Source: Delphinus delphis
Taxonomy: Eukaryota > Chordata > Mammalia > Artiodactyla > Delphinidae
Assembly: GCF_949987515.2 (NCBI RefSeq)
Contig: NC_082699.1
Coordinates: 77,193,281-77,257,280 of the forward strand
Length of the DNA stretch: 64,000 bases
Direction: 5' to 3'
Shown here: positions 10,390 through 19,923 of the stretch, in pieces
How the letters are laid out: every line of letters begins with the position of its first letter
Position numbering within the stretch: the first letter of the stretch is position 1
Made by a program: the position numbers and the translations under genes
Notes under the pieces: generated by a model
What the model was told of the DNA's origin: nothing
Database searches by the model: none
The model's input: the letters and a program-made list of their open reading frames with translations, nothing else

Positions 10390-11585
10390 ACACGGGCACT
10401 GAACAATGAGTAAATATGCAAAGGACAACGAGAGCCAGACTTCTCCCGGAGAGAAAAAGAAGTTACAAACACGGAGAGAGAAAACTGGAATAAAGCCAGC
10501 AATACTGCCAAGAACTCATGTTTCTCGATAGAGAGAGAGAAATCATAATAGTCGTAAGTGTGTATATAAGCACACGTGCACATATATAACCTGCCCACTG
10601 AGAGGGCCTCAAAGCAGTGACACGCCAATAGCTTTGGGCACACTTTGCTCTCAAATCTTGGCTTCTAAGGAACCAGGGCTCCTGGAGAAACAGTCGATGA
10701 CAGAGCTGGAACAAAGATAGTACAACATTAGCTTGGAATATCTTATGCCAGAAAGCAAGGAAGCACTCAAAAACTGATGGACACGTGTCAAAAAATCAAA
10801 GGCATCTCGAAGGGGCTCCCACTGGTCAAATCTGAGAAAATGTGGGCATCAAACTGAACAGTGACAGTAATGGGTTAGACCACATGGAGCAGAATGAGAC
10901 CGTGAGCTCACACTGGTGCGAATAAATGAGGGAGTAGATCGGGTGAGATGAGGAACAGTGTCCTTACACAGACTCACAGGACCTCCCTGCAAAGCACCCA
11001 TGAGCTTCAGGGTAGCTCCCCAGTGGAGAATTCTGGCAGGCATCACCTGAACCAACTATTCGTGATGAACAACATGAGAATTGGGACAAAGAGAAATCGT
11101 GAGCCACCGACGGATACAGTGAGAACACAGCACCATTTTTGTGACGTTGCTGCCAAAGACACACAACCTGAATCTAATCAGGAGGAAACAGCAAACCCAA
11201 ATGGAGGGACAGCCCACGAAATTACTGCATTATACTCTCTTAAAATATCGAGGTCATGAAACTCAAAGACAGTCTAAGGAAAACCAACCCAGACGGCAAG
11301 AGGGAAGGAGACCCTGAAGACACAAGTGCTCCAAAGCAGGACCCTCTGTCATAAAGGCCACTACTGGGACAGCTGGCAAAATGGGAATGGGGTCTAAGGA
11401 CGGGCTGGGGGTTTCCTTATTCTGATGATTATACTGTGGTTATATAAAGAATGTCTTTGTTTGCGGGAAATACATAGTCAAGAATTTAGGGGTGATGGCA
11501 TCAGGTTGACAAGTAACTCTGAAAAAAAAGTTCTTTGTACTAGAAACTTCTATTAGATTGTGACTGTTTCAAAATAAAAACTACA
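10390..11585 (+). mobile_element. L1M 3' UTR, about 1.2 kb
   Basis: A long L1M 3' UTR in sense orientation. Landmarks: 'aatcttggcttctaaggaac' at 10656, 'cagggctcctggagaaacag' at 10675, 'tcaaactgaacagtgacagt' near 10850, 'gagaattctggcaggcatca', 'ttgataattatact'-like sequence at 11424, 'tacatagtcaagaatttagg' at 11471, and a terminal 'tttcaaaataaaaac'. Noncoding. The end and A-rich tail are intact at about 11585. Confidence 0.8.
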
Positions 11586-11639
11586 CAAAAAATTTGTCAA
11601 GCATAGTAAATGCTCATCATTAAAATTTTATAAAACAGG

Positions 11640-12065
11640 AAAGAAAATTAAAATAGCCTATTATTCCATCACTAAGGTAACAGCTATGAATTCCATATGC
11701 AGCTTTTCAGTCTTTTTTCTATGCATAGATTTTTTAATAAACTGAAATTATACTGTAAAAATATTTTATAATGTACCAATACTTCTTCAACTTTCTCAGT
11801 GGCTGCATATTCTTCCATTAGAAAGTTGTTCAATAATTCACTTAATCAATCCTCTATTATACCACACTCAGATTGTTTCCAATTTTTCCTTTGTTATAAA
11901 TATAACACTGCAATAACCCTCTTTGCACGCAAAGCCTTTTGCGTATTGGATTTTTTTCTCCTTAGGGTATATTAGAAGTGGAATCATTGGGTAATAGGAT
12001 ATAGACTTTTTAAAGGCTCTTGATACACGGAGGACCGCCAAACTGCCCCACAGAAACATTATACT
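11640..12065 (-). mobile_element. L1 3' UTR fragment
   Basis: Reverse L1 tail text: 'cagattgtttccaatttttc' at 11869, 'tataacactgcaataaccct', 'ccttagggtatattagaagt' at 11961, 'ggaatcattgggtaatagga' and 'ccgccaaactgccccacaga'. This is the minus-strand form of the 'tgcactcctaggaatttacc' type ending of old L1s. Confidence 0.65.
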
Positions 12066-12069
12066 GAGC

Positions 12070-12620
12070 TACACTACACAAAGTATATTGACAGCATCTG
12101 CTAAAAACGGCTTTGGATTTTCACACAATCACCATCTGCCCAGCGCTTAGCTACTTAGAAGGCTTTCTCCTAGACACACAGAGCTCATCTGGCCTCTGCA
12201 ACAATGCTCCGAGGAAGGAAAGAAATTAGTGTTAACCTCTAACTACATATTGAGAAAGTCAAGCTCGGTGGGTCAAGTGGTTTTGTCTAGGCCCCAAAGC
12301 TTGCAAGGGTTGGAGCTGCGCAGGACTTGCACTCTCCACAGTGGAAATCTGCTGCCCTTTTGTCCTAGCCAACTTTGTCTCCTAGCCAACTGACTTCTTC
12401 TTCTCCCAGCAATCACACCCAAGAACTGCTCCTTCACAGAAATCTTTAGGGAACAAAGTCTTGAGGTTGGGTTGCCCAGACTTAGTTGCCCACATGGTCC
12501 TCTCCACCCAGACATTCCAGGGGTCACGGATAACCACTCACCTGCACACATGTTCAGTAGCATCTCATGACCCGGACTTTGGCAATGGAGTCTGAGATTT
12601 GACATCAAAAGCATAAACTA
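12070..12620. other. Mostly single-copy, weak MIR-like patch
   Basis: At 12160-12260 a faint MIR pattern ('gttaacctctaactacatat' then 'aagtcaagctcggtgggtca') can be seen. The rest (12260-12620) is unassigned. A 113-codon minus-strand frame has no domain. Confidence 0.4.
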
Positions 12621-12624
12621 ACTA

Positions 12625-13065
12625 AATAAATAAATAAAAGCTCTTGTGCATCAAAGGACTTATCAAGAAAGTGAAGAGACGACCTACAGAATGGGAGAAT
12701 ATATTTGAAAATCATATCTGATAAGGGCTTAATGTTCAGAATATATAAAGAACTCCTACAACTCAAGAAAAGCCAACCCAATTAAAAAATGGCCAAAGGA
12801 CTTAGCTATTTCTCCAAGGAAGATAAAAGCACATGAAAAGATGATCAACATTGTTAGCCATTAGGGAAATACAAACCAAAACCACAGAGATACCACTTTA
12901 CACCTACTAGGATGGCTATAACAACAAAAAATAATAATGACAATAACAAACATTGGCGAGGATGTGGAGAAAGTGGAACCCTTGTGTGTTGCTGGTGGGA
13001 ATTAAAGTGCTGCAACCAATGTGGGAAACAATCTGGTACTACTTCAAAAAACATGTATCTATATA
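12625..13065 (+). mobile_element. L1M ORF2 3' part, sense
   Basis: Classic L1 ORF2 C-terminal text: 'tacagaatgggagaatatat', 'attaaaaaatggccaaagga', 'cacatgaaaagatgatcaac', 'tagccattagggaaatacaa', 'accactttacacctactagg', and 'gaggatgtggagaaagtgga' at 12958. Many indels break the frame, so it cannot be translated as a protein. It stops near 13065 short of the usual 3' UTR. Confidence 0.88.
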
Positions 13066-13162
13066 AACACACACACATTCAGCACAATACAATTTTTCAA
13101 ACAGAATTCTAAATAGCTGCTGCACTTGGGGTGGGAGCGGCAGGCAGGGTAAGCAGTGCGGT

Positions 13163-13187
13163 GGGTAGGGCGGTGGGTAGGGTGGGG
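13163..13187 (+). other. G-quadruplex-forming motif
   Basis: Five runs of three or more G separated by loops of 2, 4, 2 and 1 bases (runs at 13163, 13168, 13175, 13180 and 13184). This satisfies the canonical G3+N1-7 rule. More G-rich sequence flanks it on both sides. Confidence 0.7.
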
Positions 13188-13189
13188 CG

Positions 13190-13689
13190 TCTGGGAAGGC
13201 AGGGGAGGAGTCTTTCATTCTGCAAGCAAGGGTTTTAAGGAGAAGAGTGACAGAATCGACTGTTTTGGAAAGATACATCATGATAATAAAACAAAAGTGA
13301 CAAACTACTACATTTCAATCAGGAAAACTATAAATTACTGCAGGGGGGAGATGGGGGCGAAGAAAAGGAGATAGATCACTTTCTCTGCCTTCCTATCTGT
13401 GATGTTTCTATAATGTGGAGAGGAAGGCAATTACGCTCATCACGCCCTAAAGAGACAGGGGGGTGGGTGGCTAGGAGGCCAGCGGGGCAGGGCTGGAAGG
13501 GAGAACAGGGGGAGGGACCTGGTCTGCATAAATCAGGTTCCCACCAGAGAAAGCAAAGCTGCGCAAAACCAGGTGACCAGCGGGAGCCCACACAGGAGGA
13601 CAGGGCAAAGCAGGGCTGCCTGGCGGGCTGGGCAGGATGGACCCTGGGCTCGGTGACTGCGCCGAGTTCCATCGCGGCTTCCTACTGTA
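13190..13689. other. Single-copy with a second G-rich tract
   Basis: G-rich runs at 13458-13515 ('caggggggtgggtggc' and 'cagggggaggg') could also form quadruplexes. Overlapping frames on both strands (98 and 112 codons) look like composition artefacts. No repeat family assigned. Confidence 0.45.
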
Positions 13690-13925
13690 CACTGATCGCT
13701 CAGTGCCTGCGGGCAAGGATCTGTGAGGCACTTTGGGAAGGACCAAGATGAATCACAACTCTAATCCTGGGCTCCAGGAACTTAAAGCCAAGGGTCTGGG
13801 CGGCCAGGGCTTCAGGAAGAAGTAGTATCTGAGTTGAGTCTAGAAGGGTGGGTAGGACCCCGAGGTGCAGATGAAAGGGAGCATTATACGCGGCAGGAAG
13901 CACACACACAGCCAGGGAGGTGGCA
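13690..13925 (-). mobile_element. L2 LINE 3' fragment
   Basis: Reverse L2 order: 'tcgctcagtgcctgcgggca', 'gggctccaggaacttaaagc' (compare the usual 'catggagcttacattct') and 'gttgagtctagaagggtggg' (compare 'gagacctgaaggatg'). Diverged. Confidence 0.55.
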
Positions 13926-13932
13926 GAGCACC

Positions 13933-14045
13933 GGGTCCATACTCGGATTCGGGGTATGGCAGTGCAGAGTGCAGGGTCCACGCTAGGACCTCGGTGGTGG
14001 CTGTATGGATGCGGGGACCACACACGGATCCAGGCACAGCGGAAC
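13933..14045 (+). repeat. Degenerate minisatellite, about 40-bp unit
   Basis: Units start 'gggtcc', 'gggtcc' and 'gggacc' at 13933, 13974 and 14014, i.e. periods of 41 and 40 bp. Shared sub-motifs include 'cggattc', 'ggacct' and 'ggatcc', and 'tatgg'. Only about three degenerate units. Confidence 0.45.
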
Positions 14046-14094
14046 ATCTTCTGGGCGCCTCCTGCAAACAGACCTGCCTCACCCCAGGCTACCA

Positions 14095-14225
14095 GAGCGC
14101 TGTCCACTCACCAGAAGCACCAGGATCCCCTGGGAGCCTGTTAGAAATGCAGTCTCCAGCCTTGGCCACACCCCTGACCTGCTGAATCTTCTGCTTTGAA
14201 CAGGACCCTCAGAGGATCCATGCTC
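14095..14225 (+). mobile_element. MER5A-like hAT-Charlie nonautonomous DNA transposon
   Basis: Diagnostic core: 'caccaggatcccctgggagc', 'ctgttagaaatgcagtctcc', 'cacacccctgacctgctgaa'. This matches the MER5A text 'catcacctgggaacttgtta...gaaatgcaaattctcgggcc...agacctactgaatc'. Terminal inverted repeats are not clear, so it is a partial copy. Confidence 0.75.
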
Positions 14226-14234
14226 AGTAACATC

Positions 14235-14430
14235 TGGGAAGAACCTGCTTCACTGCATTATCTCTTTTAGCTCCTGTGAAGTAGGTATTGGCAACTCCAC
14301 TTTGAATATGAAAAATGGAGGCTTACTGATATTATGTATTTTGTCCAAGACAGCAAATAAGTTGACTTTCAAATCCACATATGTCTGATTCTGAAATCTG
14401 TGCTTTAAGCATATGACGTGGTGTCACCAA
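14235..14430 (+). mobile_element. MIR SINE
   Basis: MIR order: 'cattatctcttttagctcct', 'gtgaagtaggtattggcaac', 'gaatatgaaaaatggaggct', 'tttgtccaagacagcaaata' and 'tctgtgctttaagc'. Follows the MER5A copy directly. Confidence 0.68.
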
Positions 14431-15170
14431 GTCTCCCTGAAATATTGGCACATACACGGCACTATGACTGTCACATTCTCAAGGCAATAGTTAAAATAGC
14501 GGCTGATGCTTGGGCAGCACAGACCAGTTCAGGAGGCACCGTTTCTCCAGTTGGACACACAACCTCTCTCTGCTATTTTAAGAAAGCTTGGGAGAGGCCA
14601 AAAGGACGCCACACACCCTAAAGGCCCTTTCTAGAACCATGCCTTTGCCAGCTCTGTTATCTGCCTGACATTCTCTCAGTGCATCTCCAGGCTCCTCTAT
14701 GCTCTTGTTCGAATTAATGGTAGTTTTCAGTTCAGGTCCAGATTGATTCCAGAGGGTGAGAGACCAGCTTCTTCCCTGTAGCTGACGCTGCCCTGAATGA
14801 GAACGGCAGCTCAGAACAATAAGTACATCCTGCCTTGTCCACTAAGAGTCTAAACAAGCAGAAATATAGAATGACAGGAATGTAGCTAGTATGCTCTGCC
14901 TTAATGAGAAAGATAAAACAAAAAACAAAACAATTCAGAGAAAAAATAGTGGGAGGGGGTATTGGCTTCAGACACAGCAGCAGAGTCAACCCTGACCCAG
15001 GTGGGTGGTGATGGCCGCAGCACAGGGCACAGGGCCAGGTGCAATGTCTGAAGATGCAGAGCACAGGTCGGCACACAGGCCTTTCTGGACCACACAGGAG
15101 CCCAGCGTGCTGACTCCCAGACAGAGCCTCGATGGCATCACAGACCAGGAGCGGCCATGCAGGACACCGG
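14431..15170. other. Single-copy stretch
   Basis: No repeat or gene recognised. A short A-rich patch lies near 14910-14945. A 109-codon plus-strand frame starting near 15005 is in a C/A/G-rich region without domain signature. Confidence 0.5.
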
Positions 15171-15209
15171 GGGACAGGAGTCAGGGACAGAGGTCAGGCA
15201 CAGGAGTCC
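15171..15209 (+). repeat. Three tandem 13-bp units
   Basis: Units 'gggacaggagtca', 'gggacagaggtca' and 'ggcacaggagtcc' follow one another without a gap. A tiny variable-number-type tract. Confidence 0.75.
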
Positions 15210-15539
15210 ATGGCGCACACACTCTAGAGAGGAGGGCAGCCAAAGAAAGGGCTCCAGAAGCAAAGGACAGTGCAGCTAGAGCATCCCTCAACTCTTGGAT
15301 TCAACAGGCACAGGGGTCTGAGGGAAGATGGTAAGTCAAGGCTCGGTGGGTGCCCGTGGTCCTGTTCCCTCACTGGGGAGGTCTGGCCCCGCCTTTCCTG
15401 GCGCACCCCGACCCAGACGTGAGGCCCATTCAGATTCTGTGATGCTTTCCTTAACACTCTCCCAGGGACGGTAGGTACTCTCCCCTCCTTGTACCAGTTT
15501 TACCTTTACACCACGCTGTGCTCCAAACAATTTTCTCAC
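15210..15539. other. Single-copy stretch
   Basis: Nothing assigned. Frames open on both strands without domains. Confidence 0.5.
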
Positions 15540-16148
15540 AAAAACAGCTACAGAGCTTAGAATCCAGCATTTCTACTCTGAGGTTTATATCCAGCAAAAA
15601 ACATGTAAATATGTGCGCCAAAAAGACACAAGAAAATCCATCCAGCATTCTTACATAATAGCCCCGAACAGGAAAAAACCCAAAGGCCCATTAACGGTAG
15701 AATGAATAAGTCACGGTATATTCATACACGAGGATGCTACACCCCGGCGAAAAACGGATAAACTATTGTCACAGCAACGTGGATGAATCTCACCAGCATG
15801 ATGCAGAGGAAAAGCCAGATACCAAAAAAACGCGTATTGTACCAAGTCATTTATGTCAAGTTCACAAACAGGCCGAACAATCTATGGTATGAGGCTCTGG
15901 GATAGTGGTGACTTTGGGGGAGAAGGGGGTGGGGACTGAGCAGGGGCCCCATGACAAGGACCTCCATGGGAGCTGCTGGTCTTCCACTTCTGATCTGAGA
16001 AGTGGCTACATGAAAGGATTCAATGTTACCCACATTGAACTCACAGTTATACAAGGGTATTCACTATTTCATTAAGCTGCTTTATGATTCGTACATTTTT
16101 CTCACCTTAAGTTTTAATTCAATAAAAGCTTCAAGGAAAAAAAAAATA
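15540..16148 (+). mobile_element. L1M ORF2 end and 3' UTR with poly(A) tail
   Basis: Readable as an old L1 tail in sense: 'aacaggaaaaaacccaaagg' at 15667, 'gcccattaacggtagaatga', 'caacgtggatgaatctcacc' at 15775, 'aagccagataccaaaaaaac', 'gttacccacattgaactcac', and a terminal 'tcaataaaagcttcaagg' with A-tail to 16147. The CHR-2 SINE starts at the end of this tail. Confidence 0.85.
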
Positions 16149-16357
16149 GGGCTTCCCTGGTGGCGCAGTGGTTGAGGGTCCGCCTGCCGATGCAGGGGAC
16201 ACGGGTTCGTGCCCTGGTCCGGGAAGATCCCACGTGCCGCGGAGCGGCTGGGCCCGTGAGCCGTGGCCGCTGAGCCTGCACGTCCGGAGCCTGTGCTCTG
16301 CAACGCGAGAGGCCACAACAGTGAGAGGCCTGCGTACCACACACAAAAAAAAAAAAA
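16149..16357 (+). mobile_element. CHR-2 SINE (tRNA-derived, cetacean type)
   Basis: A complete copy of about 209 bp. Its tRNA-related head carries an A-box-like TGGCGCAGTGG at 16161-16171 and a B-box-like GGTTCGTGCCC at 16204-16214, the two internal Pol III promoter elements. The body has 'ggagcggctgggcccgtgag', 'gagcctgcacgtccggagcc' and 'tgcgtaccacac', then an A tail. The shorter body without the 'ctctagagcccgtg' block marks the CHR-2 subtype. It sits in an L1 poly(A) tail, so any target duplication is hidden in A-rich sequence. Confidence 0.95.
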
Positions 16358-16359
16358 CC

Positions 16360-16525
16360 AACTACCATTTACTGAGCAAATATCATGGAACAGTGGGGGG
16401 GTCAGGCAGAGTGCCCACGTGCATGATCTCACCGAGCGTCGCCACCAGCCCTGCCAGGTCGGTGCCATGGTCGTCTTCCAGACAGGCACCTGCAGCTCAG
16501 AGCCACTGTGATGGGTGGCCTCCAG
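16360..16525 (+). mobile_element. MIR SINE remnant
   Basis: Pattern 'ccatttactgagcaaatatc', 'gtgcatgatctcaccgagcg' and 'ccctgccaggtcggtgccat' follows MIR's 'atttattgagc...attatctcatttaatcctcacaa...ccctatgaggtag'. Interrupted and diverged. Confidence 0.5.
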
Positions 16526-16569
16526 CACTCAGCAACCAAAATTTAAACCAAGGGATTTTTCACAGTAAA

Positions 16570-16735
16570 GCCTGTTTGATAGTTTCACTAGACTGTGGAC
16601 ACCAGTAAGCATCTGTCTATCCAATGACCTCACTAACTAGACCATGAGTTCTCTGACAGACCGTAACCTGCCTACTGTTCTGCTCTGTGATGTCCTCAGT
16701 ACCCAGAACAGGCCAGATGGTACGGTGAAGAAGTG
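16570..16735 (+). mobile_element. L2 LINE 3' end
   Basis: Text 'actagaccatgagttctctg', 'ctactgttctgctctgtgat' and 'gtcctcagtacccagaacag' is the L2 ending before 'gcctggcacatag'. Moderately diverged. Confidence 0.62.
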
Positions 16736-16737
16736 GG

Positions 16738-16905
16738 GACCACATAACAGCCAAGACTGATGGAGCGCTAAGTCAGGGTCAGGCACTGTGCTGAGAGCTT
16801 TTCCTAGAGTATCTCATTTAATCCTCATCATGACTCTGACGTCAATACTAATACCACCTCAACTTTACTGATGATGAAATGCAGGGGGTGAAGACACATA
16901 TGCTT
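16738..16905 (+). mobile_element. MIR SINE
   Basis: Good MIR core: 'gtcaggcactgtgctgagag', 'cttttcctagagtatctcat', 'ttaatcctcatcatgactct' and 'ctttactgatgatgaaatgc'. Confidence 0.82.
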
Positions 16906-17864
16906 GGATGTATGAATGAAAGAATGAATGAAATGTAAGGGCTCCTGCATTCCCCAGGACCCCAGGCAATAACCACGGCCCTGAGAACACAGTGGTCCGG
17001 GGCATCTTCCAAAGTTTGTAGCCGCTTCAGCCCTCGGGTTGCTGCTTGCTCCAGTGAATAGTTCCCTGTTACGGCGTATTTTCAACTAATGTAGAAATTG
17101 GTTCCACCTTCTCCTCTTTTGAAGTTTTAAATGCCAGAGAAGCCCCGCCAGCCACGAGGGCGTTCAGTGTAGGACATGCCATGAACAAAGGCTTCTTTAT
17201 GCCCCAACCAACGGTGCCAGCTACCTCCCGTCAAACTAGGTAAACCCGTGAGCCCCCAAACCACCCTACAAGGAAGGCACACATGAGCTTATTCTAAACC
17301 CACCTTGAAATGGTAATTAAGCTGACACCAAGAAAGGATTGATAGTGTAGTCTCTTTACCAACTATATGGCATTTTTAAAATGGAATCTTTACTCAGAAA
17401 TCCACTTCTCAAGTATGTACTGTCGGAAAGTGCCAGATTGTTTCTGAAATTTGTTTGACATTTTGGTTACTTCCTAGGCAACTGATACCAAACAATCTAG
17501 GCAAAATCCTTTAAAAGAGAGAACAGAAACCCATCTCAGGGCACACAGCTTTTTTTCTTTCTTTCTTTAAATAAAAGATTTTTGAGAAGACCATGCTGTG
17601 TTTTCTATTTTCTAGAAGCTTCTCCAGAGGCCTGTAATCCATGGCTGCCGTCCACCAGCATGTTCAATGATGAGACACACTGGACAGCACGCTTCTTTCT
17701 TCTTGTGGTTAACAAAAACCATACTGCAAAGTCTGACTCGTGTGACTGATCTACAAATAAAAATGAGTAAGTAGGGTCCACAGCATTAAGTTTCAAAGTC
17801 AGTGTCCACGGAAAGCCCAGCATTTCCTCAGCTTCTGGGAATTCAGTTTTCTGGGATGCTTTCA
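16906..17864. other. Single-copy stretch
   Basis: A short 'tgaatgaaagaatgaatg' patch at 16911-16930. The rest is unassigned single-copy DNA with balanced composition; no exon is supported. Confidence 0.55.
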
Positions 17865-18010
17865 GGTGTGGCTGATGAAAATTCCTGCGTTACTAATATT
17901 CCTAAGTTTCAGTTTCCTCATTCCAGAGAATAAGGATAGTATCTGTCATGCTTATTCTCAAATACAGATGAAAAGAGAGAACGAATGTGAAAGTGCCTGG
18001 TACATCCCAG
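17865..18010 (+). mobile_element. MIR SINE remnant
   Basis: 'taagtttcagtttcctcatt', 'ccagagaataaggatagtat' and 'gtgaaagtgcctggtacat' correspond to the MIR 'cctcagtttcctcatctgta...tgataatagta...gtgcctggcaca' order. Confidence 0.55.
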
Positions 18011-18249
18011 AGTCTCTGCACCAAGTCTGGGGCTCCTCACGATTTAAACCACATGGACATGTGCCACCTCCCTCCTGGCTCCGGGCACCCACACTGGGTT
18101 GTGTTCCCTTCCCTGGCCCATTCCTGCCAGTGAGCTGTCGGTTCCAAGACGCAGCTCTCTGCCTCTCGTGTGTCCCCTCCAAACATGTGTGCGACGTTCC
18201 CTGGAAGCTGGTCTCACTCCAACACACACAATTCAATTTATGAAAAGGT
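18011..18249. other. Single-copy stretch
   Basis: C/T-rich on the plus strand; opposite frames of 60-100 codons overlap and show no domain. No repeat recognised. Confidence 0.5.
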
Positions 18250-18510
18250 AAAACACACAAATCAATGTTAGATACTGTTAAGTGAACGATACATTTTTAG
18301 TGGAAGTACAGAGAGATGCATAGGACTGTGGTTTCCCTCCATGAAAGCGGGGAGGCTCTGGCTGGGTCCTCGTGCACATGGACTTCAAAGGCATCAAAAC
18401 AATCCACCCCTTGGCTGGACGGTAGATATACAATTGCTCATTACGTTACTCTTTATACCTTTTGGTATATCTCAAGTAGTTCCTAATAATTTTTTTAAAA
18501 CCCACTCCAC
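18250..18510 (+). mobile_element. Possible L1M 3' UTR end
   Basis: Ends 'tcattacgttactctttata', 'ccttttggtatatctcaagt' and an A-rich end near 18500, similar to the last part of L1M 3' UTRs. Weak evidence. Confidence 0.4.
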
Positions 18511-18539
18511 CAAAAAACCGTCCGTCATTTCTTAGTTTT

Positions 18540-18760
18540 ATTCCAGGCTTCCAAATTTCATTTCACCTTTGACTTATCCAGCCAAATTGCTCCCTCCAGA
18601 GATGCGTGTCTTCCAATTAAGTCGTGAGTTCTAACTAGCGAGGATCATCTCTCTTTTCCTATTGGTATGTGTAGCTTTGTGTCCACTTAACACCTTGTGT
18701 CCCACTGTGCCCAGCGTTTAACCAGAGCGTAGAAATGTGAATGAAAGACAATTCACTTCC
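18540..18760 (+). mobile_element. L2 LINE 3' end
   Basis: 'ctttgtgtccacttaacacc', 'ttgtgtcccactgtgcccag', 'cgtttaaccagagcgtagaa' and 'atgtgaatgaaag' fit a decayed L2 ending. Confidence 0.5.
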
Positions 18761-19094
18761 ACAAACGATGCTCTTATATGCCAATTAAGAAAAATTCAGT
18801 GCATTTCAGAATTCCGCAGCAATGCCTCACATCCCACTATCTTTCTGCCTCCAGAATCGTGCCACATTATTCACGTAGCTGTCTTCATAAAGCAGGAGGC
18901 AGACCAAGCCAACTTCTGTCCTCCGTCAATAGCAATCCCTCCGCTTGGCACTCTCTGTCTCCCTCGGTCCCGCCAAGGGTATCTTTCCCGCCTCAACTCC
19001 CACTAGATTGCTTCCAAAGATTCACTTAGGCTACAACCACTGCCCCTACAGGCCAAGAATTGTCGCACATTTCCCCCCAGCCAAGAATTTTTCT
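18761..19094. other. Probable decayed L2 body or single-copy
   Basis: C/T-rich text of the kind found in L2 3' regions, but no landmark I can anchor. No gene. Confidence 0.4.
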
Positions 19095-19420
19095 CCACCT
19101 CTGCTAATCATAATTAATCCTTGAGGATCAGCCCAAATGTCAGCTGTTCTGTTTCTATGGAGCATTTCTGTCCTTTTTGTAACACTGATTCTGTTCTTCA
19201 CTCCGGAGTAACTAACTGCTTGCTTCCTCTTCCAACTATAAGCTACTTGTGGGTGGGAGAGGCAGCCCCATATCTAACACAGCACAATGAGGGTTGGTTA
19301 AAAATGGGGGGAATAAGTCTACTCATCGGATTATATCTCTATGTACTTTGAATCCAGTGACCTATGAAACCTTTCAGGTAAATCAGGACTGGACTTATAT
19401 CCCAATGGATGCCAGTCTTA
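19095..19420 (+). mobile_element. L2 LINE 3' end
   Basis: 'tgaggatcagcccaaatgtc' at 19123 equals the L2 'ttcaggtctcagctcaaatgtcacc' site. It is followed by 'ccaactataagctacttgtg' and 'taacacagcacaatgagg'. It ends before the SINE at 19608. Confidence 0.6.
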
Positions 19421-19593
19421 GAGCTTGTTGTAGTGGTGTTCCAGTTAATGAATGAATATTAATAAAGAGATACTTGCATTGTTTAAACCAATAAGTTGTA
19501 AAGTTAGAGAAATGACAGGTAGTGAAGCAGGAACAATGTATCTTAAGGGACTGAGTCTTCTTTCTCTACACATGTGAGTCTGTATTCAAATTT

Positions 19594-19608
19594 AAAAGAT
19601 GATTTTAG
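19594..19608 (+). repeat. Target-site duplication, left copy
   Basis: The 15-mer aaaagatgattttag is repeated exactly at 19909-19923, flanking the SINE. The last G overlaps the first G of the element, so the exact junction is ambiguous by one base. Confidence 0.95.
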
Positions 19609-19908
19609 GGACTTCCCTGGTGGCACAGTGGTTAAGAATCTGCCTGGCGATGCAGGGGACATGGGTCCGAGCCCTGGTCCGGGAGGATCCCACATGCCGC
19701 GGAGCCACTAAGCCCGTGAGCCACAACTACTGAGCCTACGCTCTAGAGCAGGTGAGCCATAACTACTGAGCCCGCGTGCCACAACTAGTGAAGCCTGCGC
19801 GCCTAGAGTCCGTGCACCGCGACAAGAGAAGCCACCGCAACGAGAAGCCCGCGCACTGCAACAAAGACCCAATGCAGCCAAAAATAAAAGAAATAAAAAA
19901 TTCTAAAG
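19608..19908 (+). mobile_element. CHR-1 SINE (tRNA-derived), full length
   Basis: About 300 bp. Head 'acttccctggtggcacagtg' with A- and B-box-like elements, then the longer CHR-1 body with repeated 'cacaactactgagcc'-type units and 'acaagagaagccaccgcaac', closing 'gacccaatgcagccaaaaat' and an A-rich tail. A perfect 15-bp target duplication proves a retrotransposed insertion. Confidence 0.97.
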
Positions 19909-19923
19909 AAAAGATGATTTTAG
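19909..19923 (+). repeat. Target-site duplication, right copy
   Basis: Exact repeat of the 15 bases at 19594-19608. Confidence 0.95.

Noticed and set aside
10032..10643. 203-codon minus-strand open frame
   Set aside because: Spans a G-rich stretch and the antisense of an L1M 3' UTR, so it is not a gene.
16149..16260. tRNA gene
   Set aside because: A- and B-box-like elements are present, but the sequence is the tRNA-derived head of a SINE with no cloverleaf or anticodon arm that could be functional.
16082..16528. 148-codon minus-strand frame with proline/arginine-rich text
   Set aside because: It is the reverse complement of a CHR-2 SINE. The same peptide text recurs at the other CHR-2 copies.
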